Origin: Vibrio hippocampi
GTDB lineage: Bacteria; Pseudomonadota; Gammaproteobacteria; Enterobacterales; Vibrionaceae
Length of the DNA stretch: 64,000 nt
NCBI RefSeq assembly: GCF_921292975.1
Contig: NZ_CAKLCM010000002.1
Coordinates: forward strand, 1,488,001-1,552,000
Direction of reading: 5' to 3'
Part shown: positions 8,393-20,570 of the stretch, one piece after another
Layout of the letters: each line of letters begins with the position of its first letter
How positions within the stretch are numbered: position 1 is the first letter of the stretch
Notes under the pieces: model-generated
Seen by the model: the letters and a program-made list of their open reading frames with translations, nothing else
Database searches by the model: none
What the model was told of the DNA's origin: nothing
Position numbers and translations under genes: made by a program

Positions 8393-9546
8393 CAACACAC
8401 CTCCATCGCATGGGTGAGCGCGCGACATAAATGGCGAACCTGCTCTAACGAATGAGAGGCTGACAGCGTGATTCTTAAACGAGCGCTATTTTTGGGAACC
8501 GTCGGCGTTCTTATCGCGGTCGTCCAAATTTGCTGCTGTTTAAGTTGCTGGCATACATTTAATGTTTGCTGGCTACTGCCCACTATCCAAGGTTTAATCG
8601 GCGTACTGGTTTGCACAAACTCATCAAAGCCGGATAAGTAGTGAGCAAAACCGTCGCCAAGCTCGGACAGTTTTTCTCTGCGCCAACCTTGCGTCTGGAT
8701 CATCTCCACCGCTTTCAATAAAGCGACCGCATGAGAAGCTGAAAACGCCGTGGAATAGACATAATGTCGAGCAAACTGGGTTAAATACTCGGCCATAGAT
8801 TGACGACACAAGATTGCCGCGCCATTTAACCCAAACGCCTTACCAAAGGTAACGACTAACAGATCCGGTGTCTCTGGGCTCAAACTTTTGCAGCCTGATC
8901 CATCTTTTCCTAACACACCGATACCATGAGCATCATCCACCATGGAACACCACTGATTCTGCTTACAAATCGCGAGGAACTGGTCGATTGGCGCGATATC
9001 GCCATCCATACTAAATACACTTTCAGACACCGCTAAGGTGGCTTTCTCTGCATCTATTTGGCGCTGAAAATGTTGCATATCATTATGACGATAACGCTTC
9101 ATTTGCGCCGGAGAGAGAAGCCCCGCCTCCATCAAAGAGGCGTGATTTAACTTATCTTGAATCAGCAAGTCATCGGATTGCAGCAAGGCCAACAGCGCCG
9201 CTTGATTCGCTGCAAAACCTGAAGAGAAAAATAGCGCTCGTTCATAGCCCAACCATTCACATAGCGCGTCCGACAAACTTTGGTGCTGTGCTGAATAACC
9301 CGTCACCAAAGGGGAAGCGCCACTGCCGACGCCAAACTGACTGATCGCTTGCTGATAAGTGAGTTTTAACTCGTCACTGCTCGCTAATCCAAGGTAGTCG
9401 TTAGAGGAAAAGTTAGTGAACACTTGCCCACCAACAAGCATCGCCGGCTGATGCCCCTGCTCTATTGCTTGTGTCTGACGCAGTAGTCCAGCCTGTTTTC
9501 TCTCGGCTAACTGCTGCTCAATACGGGTATTAAACTGTGGCGTCAT
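8392..9546 (-). CDS. bioF: 8-amino-7-oxononanoate synthase BioF
   Basis: A 384-residue PLP enzyme that condenses pimeloyl-ACP with alanine. The DDAHG motif is at 204-208 and the PLP lysine K236 lies in [17 protein letters not shown] near residue 48 is the family's N-terminal signature. The ATG at 9546 ([10 protein letters not shown]) is taken as the start; it overlaps the end of bioB by 17 bases. The order bioB-F-C-D is the usual gammaproteobacterial arrangement. Confidence 0.94.
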   Translation of the reverse strand: MTPQFNTRIEQQLAERKQAGLLRQTQAIEQGHQPAMLVGGQVFTNFSSNDYLGLASSDELKLTYQQAISQFGVGSGASPLVTGYSAQHQSLSDALCEWLGYERALFFSSGFAANQAALLALLQSDDLLIQDKLNHASLMEAGLLSPAQMKRYRHNDMQHFQRQIDAEKATLAVSESVFSMDGDIAPIDQFLAICKQNQWCSMVDDAHGIGVLGKDGSGCKSLSPETPDLLVVTFGKAFGLNGAAILCRQSMAEYLTQFARHYVYSTAFSASHAVALLKAVEMIQTQGWRREKLSELGDGFAHYLSGFDEFVQTSTPIKPWIVGSSQQTLNVCQQLKQQQIWTTAIRTPTVPKNSARLRITLSASHSLEQVRHLCRALTHAMEVC

Positions 9547-10582
9547 AAAACAGATCACCCTCAGAAGGACGCGCCGCAACACGCTCTACGACTTTATCGA
9601 GTAGCTCATTCTCTGTGATTTCATCGGGTTTCTGGGACGTTTGCTGGCGGTTGATGCCAAGCTTATTGAATAGCTGTAAGTCTTTGTCTTCATCTGGATT
9701 TGGCGTGGTCAACAGTTTACAACCGTAGAATACCGAGTTAGCCCCCGCCATAAAGCAAAGCGTTTGCATCTGCTGATTCATATTCTCGCGTCCCGCAGAA
9801 AGACGTACCGCTGACTCCGGCATCATGATACGGGCAATAGCGATTAAACGGATAAAGTCGAAAGGATCCACATCCTCCACTTCTTCAAGCGGCGTTCCCT
9901 TCACTTTGACCAGCATATTGATAGGAACACTTTCCGGATGAACGGGTAGATTCGCTAGTTCCATTAACAAGCCCGCTCGGTCATTACTGCTCTCACCCAA
10001 CCCAATAATGCCACCGGAGCAGATCTTCATTCCGGCGTCACGCACATGGCTTAAGGTATCTAATCGGTCTTGGTAGGTGCGGGTGGTAATAATGTTGCCG
10101 TAAAACTCAGGTGAGGTATCCAAATTATGGTTGTAGTAGTCCAACCCGGCGTCCGCTAAGCTATTGGCTTGATCTGGGGTCAGCATCCCCAAAGTCATGC
10201 AGGTTTCTAACCCCATTTCCTTGACCCCTTGGATCATATCGGTCAACAGAGGCATATCGCGCTGTTTAGGGTTTTTCCATGCCGCCCCCATACAAAAGCG
10301 AGTAGAACCTGCATCTTTTGCTTTCTGCGCCGCATCAAGAACGCGCTCAACTTCCATTAGGCGCTCTGCCTCAACATCGGTTTTATATCGGGCACTCTGT
10401 GGGCAGTATTTACAGTCTTCCGGGCAAGCACCGGTTTTGATCGACAATAACGTGCTGACTTGAACTTGATTCGGTTGATGGTGCTGTCTATGGACTTGCT
10501 GAGCTAAAAACACTAAGTCCATAAAAGGTTTATCCAAAAGAGCTTGGACTTGCTCCAAGGTCCAGTTATGACGGATCTCCAC
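9530..10582 (-). CDS. bioB: Biotin synthase BioB
   Basis: A 350-residue radical-SAM enzyme that inserts sulfur into dethiobiotin. The [4Fe-4S] cluster motif is [10 protein letters not shown], with cysteines 53, 57 and 60. It is the first gene of bioBFCD, transcribed away from bioA; its promoter overlaps the BirA-like operator at 10620-10674. The C-terminus extends past the barrel with a Glu-rich tail, normal for vibrios. Confidence 0.97.
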   Translation of the reverse strand: MEIRHNWTLEQVQALLDKPFMDLVFLAQQVHRQHHQPNQVQVSTLLSIKTGACPEDCKYCPQSARYKTDVEAERLMEVERVLDAAQKAKDAGSTRFCMGAAWKNPKQRDMPLLTDMIQGVKEMGLETCMTLGMLTPDQANSLADAGLDYYNHNLDTSPEFYGNIITTRTYQDRLDTLSHVRDAGMKICSGGIIGLGESSNDRAGLLMELANLPVHPESVPINMLVKVKGTPLEEVEDVDPFDFIRLIAIARIMMPESAVRLSAGRENMNQQMQTLCFMAGANSVFYGCKLLTTPNPDEDKDLQLFNKLGINRQQTSQKPDEITENELLDKVVERVAARPSEGDLFYDATV

Positions 10583-10619
10583 AAACGCTTCCTTTATTTG
10601 TTAATAATTATTCTTGGCT

Positions 10620-10674
10620 AGTCTACAGACCAAGGATACACTGTCAACACCGACCACATCAGCAAAGTTTACCT
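10620..10674. promoter_or_regulatory. Divergent bioB/bioA promoter with BirA-like operator
   Basis: Two half-sites, CTGTCAACA (10641-10649) and AGTTTACCT (10666-10674), are spaced 16 bases apart and match the BirA consensus TTGTAAACC / GGTTTACAA at 7 and 6 of 9 positions. On the minus strand a TTGACA (-35, 10647-10642) lies inside the left arm, with TAGACT (-10, 10625-10620) 16 bases downstream, giving a repressible bioB promoter. The bioA promoter on the plus strand is less clear. Confidence 0.55.
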
Positions 10675-10705
10675 TTGTTTAATTTTTATACAGACCGTAC
10701 TATTC

Positions 10706-11986
10706 ATGGATTTAGAATTTGATCGCCAGCACATCTGGCACCCCTACACCTCCACCATCAACCCACTGCCTTGTTATCCGGTAGAGTCCGCTCACGGTGT
10801 TCATATTCAGCTAGAGAGTGGAGAATGTTTAGTCGATGGTATGTCGTCCTGGTGGTCGACGATTCATGGTTACAACCACCCTGCTTTGAATCGCGCTGTG
10901 GTTGAACAAACCAACAAAGTCTCTCATATTATGTTTGGCGGTTTGACCCACGATCCAGCGATCTCGGTTTGCAAGCGATTACTCAACCTTGCGCCTTCAA
11001 ATATGGCGCATATCTTTCTTGCCGATTCAGGTTCTGTCGCGGTGGAAGTGAGTTTAAAAATGGCGTTGCAGTATTGGCATGCAAAAGGCGAAGCTCGACC
11101 CAAGTTCTTGACCCTTCGCCACGGCTATCACGGTGATACCTTCGCCGCCATGTCTGTCACCGACCCCAATAACTCCATGCATTCGTTATACAAAGGGTTT
11201 CTGCCGGAACATATCTTCGCTGACTCACCAAATGTCGGCTTCCATGATGAATGGGATCCCAGTGCGATTGATAGCTTTAAGCAGCAACTTAGCCAACATC
11301 ACCAGCAGATTGCCGCGGTTATCCTAGAGCCTATCGTGCAAGGTGCGGGCGGTATGCGCATCTATCACTCTGAGTTTCTAAAACAAGTTCGCACTCTCTG
11401 CGATCAATATGGCGTGCTGCTGATTTTAGATGAAATCGCCACGGGCTTTGGACGAACGGGCAAGCTCTTTGCCTGTGAACACGCCGATATTCAACCTGAT
11501 ATCATGTGTGTCGGCAAAGCGCTGACGGGCGGCTATATGACGCTATCCGCCACCCTCACGACCTCAAAAGTTGCCAATACGGTTTGTGGCGGTGAAGCAG
11601 GTTGCTTTATGCATGGTCCAACATTTATGGGCAATCCACTCGCCTGTGCCGTCGCTAACGCAAGCCTTGAATTGATCGAATCAGGTTACTGGCAACAAAA
11701 GGTTGTCGCTATCGAACAGCAGTTTGCCCAAGAATTAGCACCGCTTGGCCATCATCCTTTGGTGCAAGGTGTTCGTTGGTTGGGTGCTATCGGTGTGGTG
11801 GAAGCAGAATGTAACGTCAATATGGCGGTCATACAGCAGCACTTTGTTGATCACGGTGTCTGGATACGTCCATTCGGAAAATTAATCTACTTAATGCCGC
11901 CCTTTATCAGTGAACCCGAGCATATCTCCGCTCTAATCGCTGCCATCAGCAAAGCCTTAGATACCCCTGATTGTTTTATTCGTTAA
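10706..11986 (+). CDS. bioA: Adenosylmethionine-8-amino-7-oxononanoate aminotransferase BioA
   Basis: A 426-residue class III PLP aminotransferase that uses S-adenosylmethionine as amino donor to make 7,8-diaminopelargonate. [12 protein letters not shown] (241-252) is the class III signature and the PLP lysine is K271 in CVGKALTGG. The N-terminal [10 protein letters not shown] is diagnostic for BioA. It is divergent from bioBFCD across the shared operator and is followed by a terminator shared with serS. Confidence 0.96.
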   Translation: MDLEFDRQHIWHPYTSTINPLPCYPVESAHGVHIQLESGECLVDGMSSWWSTIHGYNHPALNRAVVEQTNKVSHIMFGGLTHDPAISVCKRLLNLAPSNMAHIFLADSGSVAVEVSLKMALQYWHAKGEARPKFLTLRHGYHGDTFAAMSVTDPNNSMHSLYKGFLPEHIFADSPNVGFHDEWDPSAIDSFKQQLSQHHQQIAAVILEPIVQGAGGMRIYHSEFLKQVRTLCDQYGVLLILDEIATGFGRTGKLFACEHADIQPDIMCVGKALTGGYMTLSATLTTSKVANTVCGGEAGCFMHGPTFMGNPLACAVANASLELIESGYWQQKVVAIEQQFAQELAPLGHHPLVQGVRWLGAIGVVEAECNVNMAVIQQHFVDHGVWIRPFGKLIYLMPPFISEPEHISALIAAISKALDTPDCFIR

Positions 11987-12020
11987 ATGTCCCCTCGCTC
12001 ACCGCGAGTTTTAAACATAA

Positions 12021-12053
12021 AAAAACCCAGCCTAAATTAGCTGGGTTCTCTTT
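12021..12053. terminator. Bidirectional terminator between bioA and serS
   Basis: Stem AACCCAGC (12024-12031) / GCTGGGTT (12040-12047) with flanking A and T tracts; it serves the convergent genes bioA and serS. Confidence 0.85.
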
Positions 12054-12089
12054 TCTTATCAGTTTACATCAACCGATGTCAGTCAAAAA

Positions 12090-13412
<1,323 letters not shown>

Positions 13413-13501
13413 TTATAAGTTGTAAATCTCGATCAATTTGCACAATAATTCAGCAAACTCATCGCTATGCGTGTTAATCGGATAAAGATAACGAAAAGCT
13501 A

Positions 13502-14851
13502 TTAATTTTCATAGCGCTTTTGTGGGCTTTTTGCATCTAAATCCGCCAGGTAATCCAACTTTTCACCAATCTTCGTCTCTAAACCCCGATTTGTTGGTGT
13601 GTAGTAGTGTGTTCCAACCATCTCTGGCGGTAAATATCGCTCACCCGCCGCGTACGCGCCCGGTTCATCATGAGCATAACGGTATTCGGCTCCATAACCC
13701 ATATCGCGCATCAGTGATGTTGGCGCGTTTCGCAGGTGATGCGGTACTTCAAATTCTGGTAAGTTTTTTGCGTCAGACAGGGCTTGTTTCCATGCGGTAT
13801 AAACCGCGTTGCTCTTGGGAGCACAGGCAAGATACACCACGGCTTGCGCAATGGCACGTTCACCTTCAGCCGGTCCAATACGAGTAAAACAGTCCCATGC
13901 ATTGAGCGCCACTTCCATTGCTCTTGGATCCGCATTGCCGATATCCTCGGAAGCGATAGCCAATAATCGACGAGCAATGTAAAGAGGGTCGCAACCAGCC
14001 GCAATCATGCGCGCAGACCAATACAGCGCGCCATCAGGGTTCGAGCCTCGTATCGACTTGTGTACCGCCGAGATTAAGTCGTACCAAATATCGCCTTTAT
14101 TGTCGAAGCGGCTCACTTTTTCCCCGGCTACCTCTGCCAATAAAACGAGGGTAATAACCTTAGCGCCAGCGTCATTGTCGTCCGCCATGTCGAACAGTAA
14201 CTCGAGATAGTTAAGCGACATGCGCGCATCGCCATTAACAAGCTCAGCTAATCGCTCGACGACATGGTCTTCAAATACCGCGTCTATGTTGCCAAAACCG
14301 CGCTCTTTATCGGTAACCGCTTGTTCGATCACTTGGATAATATCAGCCTTGTCCAAAGAGGTGAGTTTATACACCCGAGCACGAGACAGCAGTGCGTTGT
14401 TTAATTCAAACGATGGGTTTTCCGTCGTGGCTCCAATAAAGGTCACGGTGCCATCTTCAATATGCGGAAGAAAAGCGTCTTGTTGGCTCTTATTAAAGCG
14501 ATGCACCTCATCGACAAACAAGATGGTGCGCTTGCCCGCCATTTTATTGTCTCTTGCGCGCTCGATGGCGGCACGAATTTCTTTGACGCCCGATGTTACC
14601 GCGGAAACGCGTTCGACTTCGGCATTGGCATAATTGGCGGCCACCTCAGCAAGGGTCGTTTTGCCCGTGCCCGGTGGTCCCCAAAGGATCATTGAGTGCA
14701 ACTGCCCCGCTTCCAGTGCTTTACGCAGTGGTTTTCCTTCACCCAGAATATGTTGCTGACCAATATATTGCTGAACCGTTGTTGGGCGCATTTTAGCAGC
14801 AAGGGGACGAAAATCTTCGTCCCCTGAAAAATCTAAACTGTAGTTACTCAC
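13502..14851 (-). CDS. rarA: Replication-associated recombination protein RarA (MgsA)
   Basis: A 449-residue AAA+ ATPase of the clamp-loader-like RarA/Mgs1/WRNIP1 family, which acts at stalled replication forks. Walker A GPPGTGKT is at 58-65 and Walker B FVDEVHRF near 113. The start is uncertain: a GTG at 14851 gives the family N-terminus [10 protein letters not shown] and has GGAA about 9 bases upstream, while an ATG two codons earlier (14857) overlaps the lolA stop as TGATG. The former fits homologues such as E. coli RarA better. It is co-transcribed with lolA. Confidence 0.94.
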   Translation of the reverse strand: MSNYSLDFSGDEDFRPLAAKMRPTTVQQYIGQQHILGEGKPLRKALEAGQLHSMILWGPPGTGKTTLAEVAANYANAEVERVSAVTSGVKEIRAAIERARDNKMAGKRTILFVDEVHRFNKSQQDAFLPHIEDGTVTFIGATTENPSFELNNALLSRARVYKLTSLDKADIIQVIEQAVTDKERGFGNIDAVFEDHVVERLAELVNGDARMSLNYLELLFDMADDNDAGAKVITLVLLAEVAGEKVSRFDNKGDIWYDLISAVHKSIRGSNPDGALYWSARMIAAGCDPLYIARRLLAIASEDIGNADPRAMEVALNAWDCFTRIGPAEGERAIAQAVVYLACAPKSNAVYTAWKQALSDAKNLPEFEVPHHLRNAPTSLMRDMGYGAEYRYAHDEPGAYAAGERYLPPEMVGTHYYTPTNRGLETKIGEKLDYLADLDAKSPQKRYEN

Positions 14852-14856
14852 TATCA

Positions 14857-15468
14857 TCAGTTCCTTTGGTCGTCTATCTCAACACCATCAGGGACAGTAA
14901 AGCTGAAGCGGTCTGCACTCGGTTTGCCTAGTTTAATGTCCGAGAACAAGAACGTCCCTTTTTGACCATCTTGCTCAATAACCGTAAAGCCTTTCACCAC
15001 GCCTTTTGTGTCGATATCGATCTTAAACTGACCTTGAGTCGATTCGACAGAGGTCGGGGTCAATGTAAAAATATCGCCTTGTTGTTCGACGTTATAGTTG
15101 TCCCAATCACTGGTGCGATTTCGCGTCAACAAGACAAACGGTGTTTGCGCGGTGGCTTGCTCTTGCCAATAAATACTCACTTGCTCGATAAAAGGACTGT
15201 AATACCACAACGTCTTGCCGTCGGAGATTAACTGATTCTCATCCGGTGTCATCGTTGTCCAGTGAAATAGGCTTGGACGAGCAATCTCTACTTGCCCATC
15301 ACCTTCCATCATCGTTTCGCCTTCCGGTGAAATCACTGTCTGTGTGAACTGAGCGGTAAAACCTTCGTTAATCGCTAAACGTTCACTCAACTCTTGCTGC
15401 GCTGTCGCGGCAAAAGCGTGAGAAATCAATGCAAGGTTCAATGCTAGAATGGAGAAGAATGTACGCAT
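14857..15468 (-). CDS. lolA: Outer-membrane lipoprotein carrier protein LolA
   Basis: A 203-residue periplasmic chaperone that takes lipoproteins from LolCDE and delivers them to LolB. A clear Sec signal peptide [20 protein letters not shown] is cleaved near residue 20. The rest is beta-rich, as expected for the half-barrel fold. It lies between ftsK and rarA. The GH19 chitinase lipoprotein (50097-52052) would be one client. Confidence 0.95.
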   Translation of the reverse strand: MRTFFSILALNLALISHAFAATAQQELSERLAINEGFTAQFTQTVISPEGETMMEGDGQVEIARPSLFHWTTMTPDENQLISDGKTLWYYSPFIEQVSIYWQEQATAQTPFVLLTRNRTSDWDNYNVEQQGDIFTLTPTSVESTQGQFKIDIDTKGVVKGFTVIEQDGQKGTFLFSDIKLGKPSADRFSFTVPDGVEIDDQRN

Positions 15469-15492
15469 TAGTATTCCTATGTCAGTAATACA

Positions 15493-15513
15493 AGAGGGCG
15501 AAAGACGCCCTCT
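15493..15513. other. Hairpin between ftsK and lolA
   Basis: Perfect stem AGAGGGCG / CGCCCTCT with a 5-base loop in the 63-base gap. No T tract follows on the minus strand, so it is more likely a processing or mRNA-stabilising element than a full terminator. Confidence 0.6.
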
Positions 15514-15531
15514 GTGATTAAATTTGAGTGC

Positions 15532-18500
15532 TTAATCGCCGTGTGGCGGCGGGGCAAGCACCTCGCGGTTTCCATTGTGACCGGGCGGGCTAACAATGCC
15601 TTGTGCTTCAAGTTGCTCAACAATTCGCGCCGCTCGGTTATAGCCAATCTTAAAGCGACGCTGAACGCCAGACACCGAACCACGACGCGATTGCACGACA
15701 TGTTCTACGACTTGATCAAACAGCGGGTCAACATCCTCATCCCCTTCCATTTTCTCACCGGGTAGAAGCATCTCTGGCGAAGCATCACCGTTGGTTATCT
15801 CTTCAATATAGTTCGGCTTACCACGCGCTTTCCAGTTATTCACCACCGCATGTACATCATCATCGGAAGCAAATGCACCGTGAACACGCACCGTATGACT
15901 AGAACCCGGTGGCAGATAAAGCATATCACCCATGCCTAATAGCGACTCGGCTCCACCTTGATCCAGAATGGTTCGAGAATCGGTTTTCGTCGATACAGTA
16001 AAGGCAACGCGAGTCGGAATGTTGGCTTTGATCAAACCGGTAATCACATCGACTGACGGTCGCTGAGTGGCAAGAATAAGATGAACACCCGCCGCACGCG
16101 CTTTTTGCGCCAATCGAGCAATCAGCTCTTCTACTTTTTTACCCACTACCATCATAAGGTCGGCGAATTCGTCCACAACCACGACAATGTAAGGGAGTTT
16201 TTCTAATAATGGCGGTTCAGGATCCATACTGTCTCCTGCTTGCCACAATGGATCATGGATTGGGTGCCCTGCTTCTGCGGCCATTTTCAACTTATCGTTG
16301 AAGCCTTTGATGTTGCGAACCCCTAACGCTGACATCAGTTTGTAGCGTCGCTCCATCTCACCCACACACCAACGCAGCGCATTGGAGGCATCTTTCATAT
16401 CCGTCACAACTTCGGACAACAAATGTGGGATACCTTCGTAGACAGAAAGTTCCAACATTTTCGGGTCGATCATAATAAATCGCACCTCTTCCGGTGTCGC
16501 TTTATACAGCATACTGAGGATCATCACATTGACCCCAACCGACTTACCCGAGCCCGTCGTACCCGCGACAAGGACGTGTGGCATCTTGGAAAGATCGGCA
16601 ATCACGGCTTCACCCGCAATATCTTGCCCCAGTACAATCGTGGTCGGCGATTTCGCTTCTTGGAACACGCTGCTGCCGACAACATCGGAGAAAAACACCG
16701 TTTGTCGACTCATATTAGGTAGCTCAAGACCCACATAAGGTTTACCCGGAATCACTTCCACCACACGGACAGCCATAGCAGAAAGTGAACGCGCAAGGTC
16801 CATCGAAAGTCCGGAAATACGGCTGACCTTAACGCCCGGCGCTAGATCCAATTCAAATCGAGTGATGACTGGTCCCGGGAAGATATCAACAACCTCAGCC
16901 TTAATCTTATAGTCAGCCAACTTGGATTCCACCAAGCGCGCAATATTCTCAAGCGCTTCTCGATCAATAAAGTTTTCGCGCTTTTCAGGGAAGTACAGCA
17001 ACTCTAACGTTGGCATCGGCTCTTCAGGTTTCGGCAATACCGCGTCTCGCTGAGCCAAGAATGGATTCTGTTGTCCTGCCTGATTCTTCTGTGCATCGGA
17101 AACCAACTGCTGGAAAGCTTCAACGTCTTGATCTTCGGCTACGGGTTCTGCCGTCACAGGCTGATCTTGTACCGATGGCTCGACGGCTTGTGCTTGCTCA
17201 TCGACAACAGTACCGTTCTCCACTGCCGCTTGATAAGGCTCAAATACAGGTTCTGCATTTTCCACTTGAGCGGCTTGAGGCACGGCTTGTGCCTCGGGCT
17301 GACTGGCTGGCTCAAACGCTGTTTCATCAATGGCCTGACGCTGCAACTCGGCATCGGCGAGCGGCATCTCGACAGAATCCACCATCTTAGGCTGTTCTAC
17401 CGTCGTAGCCTGTTCCGGCTCTTGGTAAACTTCAACAGGTTCTTGTTGAGCAAAGTCATCACTCGACTTCGCTTGTTGTTCTAGCTGTTCTATCGTTGCC
17501 CCAAGTGCATAGGAACCGGCACTGTCCTCTTGAGCGCTTGCTGAAACCTGCTGGTTGTGCGAACCAATATTAACGGATTCAGCCGATTCCGGCTCTAAAG
17601 CATCTAAATCGCCAAGGTTCGGTTCCTGTTTATAAGGCGTCGTGTCCTCAGTCCATTCTGGTTGTGCAAAACTTGGCGAGTCTTGTTGCACAGCATTGTC
17701 GACAGAAACGGGTGCCGTCTGCTCTGTCGCTGCCTCTGGCATATGGATGTTGTACTGTTTTCTTGAAACAGGTTTAGCCGTGACATCAACATCATCTTGA
17801 TTTGCAGAGAACCCAATGTCCTGTTCAAGCTCCTGAGATCCTGTCAATGCAGCGCTTGCTTGAGCAGTATCCGTGGCGAACACAGGTTCTAGGTTGTGCT
17901 CGAGATCAGGTTGATAAGTGGTCTCTTTCGAGCCTCTTAATTGATTAACGAGTCCGGTTAATAAAAACAGAACACTTGAGCCAATCCACTCCACAATATT
18001 TAGCCATGAAACCCCAGTCAAAAGAGTGACACCCGCTCCCCAGAAAAACAGCAGCACGATAGTGGTACCAAGAATATTGAGCGTCGGTAACGCCAAGCTG
18101 GTGATCACATCGCCGATAAGACCGCCTGAAGAGAAATACCAAATATCGTCAAAGTTGATATCAGCAATACCGCAACTGGTGACGGTAATAATAGTGAAAC
18201 CCAAGATACGGGTTCCCCAGATCATAAGATCGATACCATCATCTTCATCACGACGACGGAATAAGCCCCAAGCAGAAAAAGTAAAAAAGAGTGGCAAAGT
18301 ATAGGCGAGCGAGCCAAAGGTAAACAGGAGCGTATCTGCCAGCCATGCGCCAAGCAAACCGCCGGCATTATGAATTTCACTGCCCCATGACGTTTGCGAC
18401 CAAGAAGGATCTGCTGGGTTAAAAGTGTAGAGCGCTATAGCGAGAAGAATAGAGGTTAAAACGACTAAGATAAAACCGGTTTCTCTTAATCGTTGAAAAC

Positions 18501-18576
18501 CGTTTAAACGAGAAGACGGTTGCTCTTCGCTGGTTTTGGTGATGACTTCAACTTTTCTTTTGTTCTGCTTGAACAT
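15532..18576 (-). CDS. ftsK: DNA translocase FtsK
   Basis: A 1014-residue septal DNA pump that resolves chromosome dimers with XerCD. The N-terminus has four membrane segments within about the first 200 residues. A Gln/Glu/Pro/Ala-rich linker of more than 300 residues follows, then the RecA-like motor with Walker [12 protein letters not shown] and Walker [13 protein letters not shown]. The C-terminal winged-helix gamma domain ([28 protein letters not shown]) reads KOPS sites. The start [11 protein letters not shown] at 18576 is chosen by family likeness; its ribosome site is weak. A stable hairpin lies in its leader. Confidence 0.96.
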   Translation of the reverse strand: MFKQNKRKVEVITKTSEEQPSSRLNGFQRLRETGFILVVLTSILLAIALYTFNPADPSWSQTSWGSEIHNAGGLLGAWLADTLLFTFGSLAYTLPLFFTFSAWGLFRRRDEDDGIDLMIWGTRILGFTIITVTSCGIADINFDDIWYFSSGGLIGDVITSLALPTLNILGTTIVLLFFWGAGVTLLTGVSWLNIVEWIGSSVLFLLTGLVNQLRGSKETTYQPDLEHNLEPVFATDTAQASAALTGSQELEQDIGFSANQDDVDVTAKPVSRKQYNIHMPEAATEQTAPVSVDNAVQQDSPSFAQPEWTEDTTPYKQEPNLGDLDALEPESAESVNIGSHNQQVSASAQEDSAGSYALGATIEQLEQQAKSSDDFAQQEPVEVYQEPEQATTVEQPKMVDSVEMPLADAELQRQAIDETAFEPASQPEAQAVPQAAQVENAEPVFEPYQAAVENGTVVDEQAQAVEPSVQDQPVTAEPVAEDQDVEAFQQLVSDAQKNQAGQQNPFLAQRDAVLPKPEEPMPTLELLYFPEKRENFIDREALENIARLVESKLADYKIKAEVVDIFPGPVITRFELDLAPGVKVSRISGLSMDLARSLSAMAVRVVEVIPGKPYVGLELPNMSRQTVFFSDVVGSSVFQEAKSPTTIVLGQDIAGEAVIADLSKMPHVLVAGTTGSGKSVGVNVMILSMLYKATPEEVRFIMIDPKMLELSVYEGIPHLLSEVVTDMKDASNALRWCVGEMERRYKLMSALGVRNIKGFNDKLKMAAEAGHPIHDPLWQAGDSMDPEPPLLEKLPYIVVVVDEFADLMMVVGKKVEELIARLAQKARAAGVHLILATQRPSVDVITGLIKANIPTRVAFTVSTKTDSRTILDQGGAESLLGMGDMLYLPPGSSHTVRVHGAFASDDDVHAVVNNWKARGKPNYIEEITNGDASPEMLLPGEKMEGDEDVDPLFDQVVEHVVQSRRGSVSGVQRRFKIGYNRAARIVEQLEAQGIVSPPGHNGNREVLAPPPHGD

Positions 18577-18602
18577 AATTAACATCTGGTTATTTAAAAC
18601 GG

Positions 18603-18626
18603 CCCGAGCGGCCAAAGCCGCTCGGG
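18603..18626. other. GC-rich hairpin in the ftsK leader
   Basis: Perfect 10-base stem CCCGAGCGGC (18603-18612) / GCCGCTCGGG (18617-18626) with a CAAA loop, 27 bases upstream of the ftsK start. It may terminate lrp transcripts coming from upstream or be a structured leader; no strong T tract follows on the minus strand. Confidence 0.65.
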
Positions 18627-18719
18627 ATATTCACTGATTTAACCACATTGAAGATAAAAACCCAATCTCAAGTGAATTAAAGTTTGTGAGGCTCCTCGGA
18701 GAAGCCTTTATTAACACTA

Positions 18720-19214
18720 CTATCGGGTTTTAATCACCAAATGGTTCGTTTGTTTGACTTCTTCCATAACAACATAAGTGCGTGTGTCATTCACACCCGG
18801 CAAACGTAACAACGTATCGCCCAGTAATTTACGATAAGCACCCATATCCGACACGCGTGTCTTTAGAAGGTAGTCAAAGTCACCTGAAACTAAATGACAC
18901 TCTTGAATGTCATCCAGTTTTTGCACCGCTGTATTAAATTGTTCAAATACATCTGGCGCACCGCGATTAAGTGTAATTTCCACAAATACAAGCAGCGAAG
19001 CATCGAGGTATTGAGGGTTAAGTAGAGCAGTATAGCCCGTAATATATCCCTGACGCTCAAGACGACGAACACGCTCTAAACACGGAGTTGGAGAGAGACC
19101 AACGCGCTTTGAGAGTTCAACGTTTGAGATCCTACCGTCTTTCTGCAACTCATTAAGAATGTTGCGGTCAATACGGTCTAGTTCCTTGGACGGCTTTTTA
19201 TAGTTGTCTGCCAT
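18720..19214 (-). CDS. lrp: Leucine-responsive regulatory protein Lrp
   Basis: A 164-residue Lrp/AsnC-family global regulator of amino-acid metabolism. The N-terminal helix-turn-helix includes RISNVELSKRVGLSPTPCLE, and the C-terminal half is the RAM ligand-binding domain. It is divergent from ald across a 156-base AT-rich intergenic region, the usual layout where Lrp controls alanine dehydrogenase. Confidence 0.97.
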   Translation of the reverse strand: MADNYKKPSKELDRIDRNILNELQKDGRISNVELSKRVGLSPTPCLERVRRLERQGYITGYTALLNPQYLDASLLVFVEITLNRGAPDVFEQFNTAVQKLDDIQECHLVSGDFDYLLKTRVSDMGAYRKLLGDTLLRLPGVNDTRTYVVMEEVKQTNHLVIKTR

Positions 19215-19370
19215 TTTTTATTCCACCTTGTTACTTCCTTGCAAAAAAATATACTACAACTAGGTAATATTTAGTATTAAATTTTACATACTTAGCACTA
19301 TACTAGTACGTAATTCGACATTAACAATCAACTTACAGTTAATTCAACTACAAATATCGAGGAATCAAGG

Positions 19371-20504
19371 ATGATTATTGGCGTACCTAAAGAGATAAAA
19401 AACCACGAATACCGCGTAGGCATGACTCCAGCCAGCGTGAGAGAACTCGTCTCTCACGGACACCAAGTCTATGTAGAAACAAACGCCGGTGCGGGTATCG
19501 GTTTTTTAGACGATGATTACATCGCTGTAGGTGCATCCATTCTTCCTACTGCTGCAGACGTTTTCTCGAAAGCAGAGATGATCGTTAAGGTCAAAGAGCC
19601 CCAGGCTACTGAAAGAGCCATGCTACGCGAAGGGCAAATATTATTTACTTATCTTCACCTAGCACCAGATTTTCCACAAACTGAAGAGCTAATCAAGAGC
19701 AAAGCTATCTGCATTGCCTATGAGACTGTAACAGATAATATGGGTCGGTTGCCACTATTAGCGCCAATGTCTGAAGTTGCCGGTCGAATGTCGATTCAGG
19801 CAGGTGCTCAAACCTTGGAAAAATCGAACGGCGGTCGTGGCTTACTGCTGAGTGGTGTACCGGGTGTTGAACCCGCGAAAGTCGTTATCATCGGTGGCGG
19901 TGTCGTTGGTTCCAATGCGGCTCGAATGGCCGTTGGGATGCGTGCTGACGTTGTGATTCTTGATCGTAGCATCGATACCTTAAGAAAACTGGATGAAGAA
20001 TTCCAAGGTAGAGCAAAAGTCGTCTACTCGACCAAAGAAGCGCTCGACACGCATGTACTCGACGCAGATCTGGTCATTGGTGCGGTACTTATTCCTGGCG
20101 CAGCCGCACCTAAACTGGTGACCAAGGAACATATCCGTCAGATGAAACCTGGCGCTGCTATCGTGGATGTCGCTATCGACCAAGGTGGCTGTTTTGAAAC
20201 CTCCCATGCCACGACACACGCTGAGCCAACCTATATCGTTGATGACGTTGTCCACTACTGCGTTGCCAACATGCCGGGAGCCGTTGCCAGAACGTCTACT
20301 TTCGCGCTCAACAATGCCACTCTGCCTTATATCATCAGCCTAGCTAATAACGGATATAAGCAAGCCTTACTTAACGATGCCGGTTTCCTAGCGGGGCTGA
20401 ACGTCATTGATGGCAAGGTCACTTGCAAAGAAGTCGCAGAAAGCTTTGATTTAGACTTTACAGAGGCGAGACGAGCATTAGGTGCTGAGTTATTAGGTGC
20501 TTAG
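19371..20504 (+). CDS. ald: Alanine dehydrogenase
   Basis: A 377-residue NAD-dependent enzyme interconverting alanine and pyruvate plus ammonia. MIIGVPKEIKNHEYRVGMTP is the family N-terminus, with catalytic Lys and His in the substrate domain and the nucleotide-binding GGGVVGSNAARMA near residue 180. AT-rich DNA upstream and the divergent lrp gene suggest Lrp control (inferred). It ends at a terminator whose loop holds the stop codon of the convergent gene. Confidence 0.96.
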   Translation: MIIGVPKEIKNHEYRVGMTPASVRELVSHGHQVYVETNAGAGIGFLDDDYIAVGASILPTAADVFSKAEMIVKVKEPQATERAMLREGQILFTYLHLAPDFPQTEELIKSKAICIAYETVTDNMGRLPLLAPMSEVAGRMSIQAGAQTLEKSNGGRGLLLSGVPGVEPAKVVIIGGGVVGSNAARMAVGMRADVVILDRSIDTLRKLDEEFQGRAKVVYSTKEALDTHVLDADLVIGAVLIPGAAAPKLVTKEHIRQMKPGAAIVDVAIDQGGCFETSHATTHAEPTYIVDDVVHYCVANMPGAVARTSTFALNNATLPYIISLANNGYKQALLNDAGFLAGLNVIDGKVTCKEVAESFDLDFTEARRALGAELLGA

Positions 20505-20542
20505 TTATTGCCACTGAATCATCGGCAATAGTGAAACCAGTT

Positions 20543-20570
20543 ATAACGGGCTACTCGCCCGTTATTTTTT
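20543..20570 (+). terminator. Terminator of ald, overlapping the convergent gene's stop
   Basis: Stem ATAACGGGC (20543-20551) / GCCCGTTAT (20557-20565), loop TACTC, then T5 or more. The stop codon of the opposing methyltransferase gene (20551-20553) lies in the loop. Confidence 0.9.

Noticed and set aside
14220..14633. Long antisense frame opposite rarA (137 codons)
   Set aside because: Ser/Arg/Thr-rich composition and complete overlap with a well-conserved AAA+ gene indicate a frame shadow.
18689..18712. Hairpin AGGCT/AGCCT as a terminator of lrp
   Set aside because: Short stem and no T tract on the minus strand; not strong enough to list.
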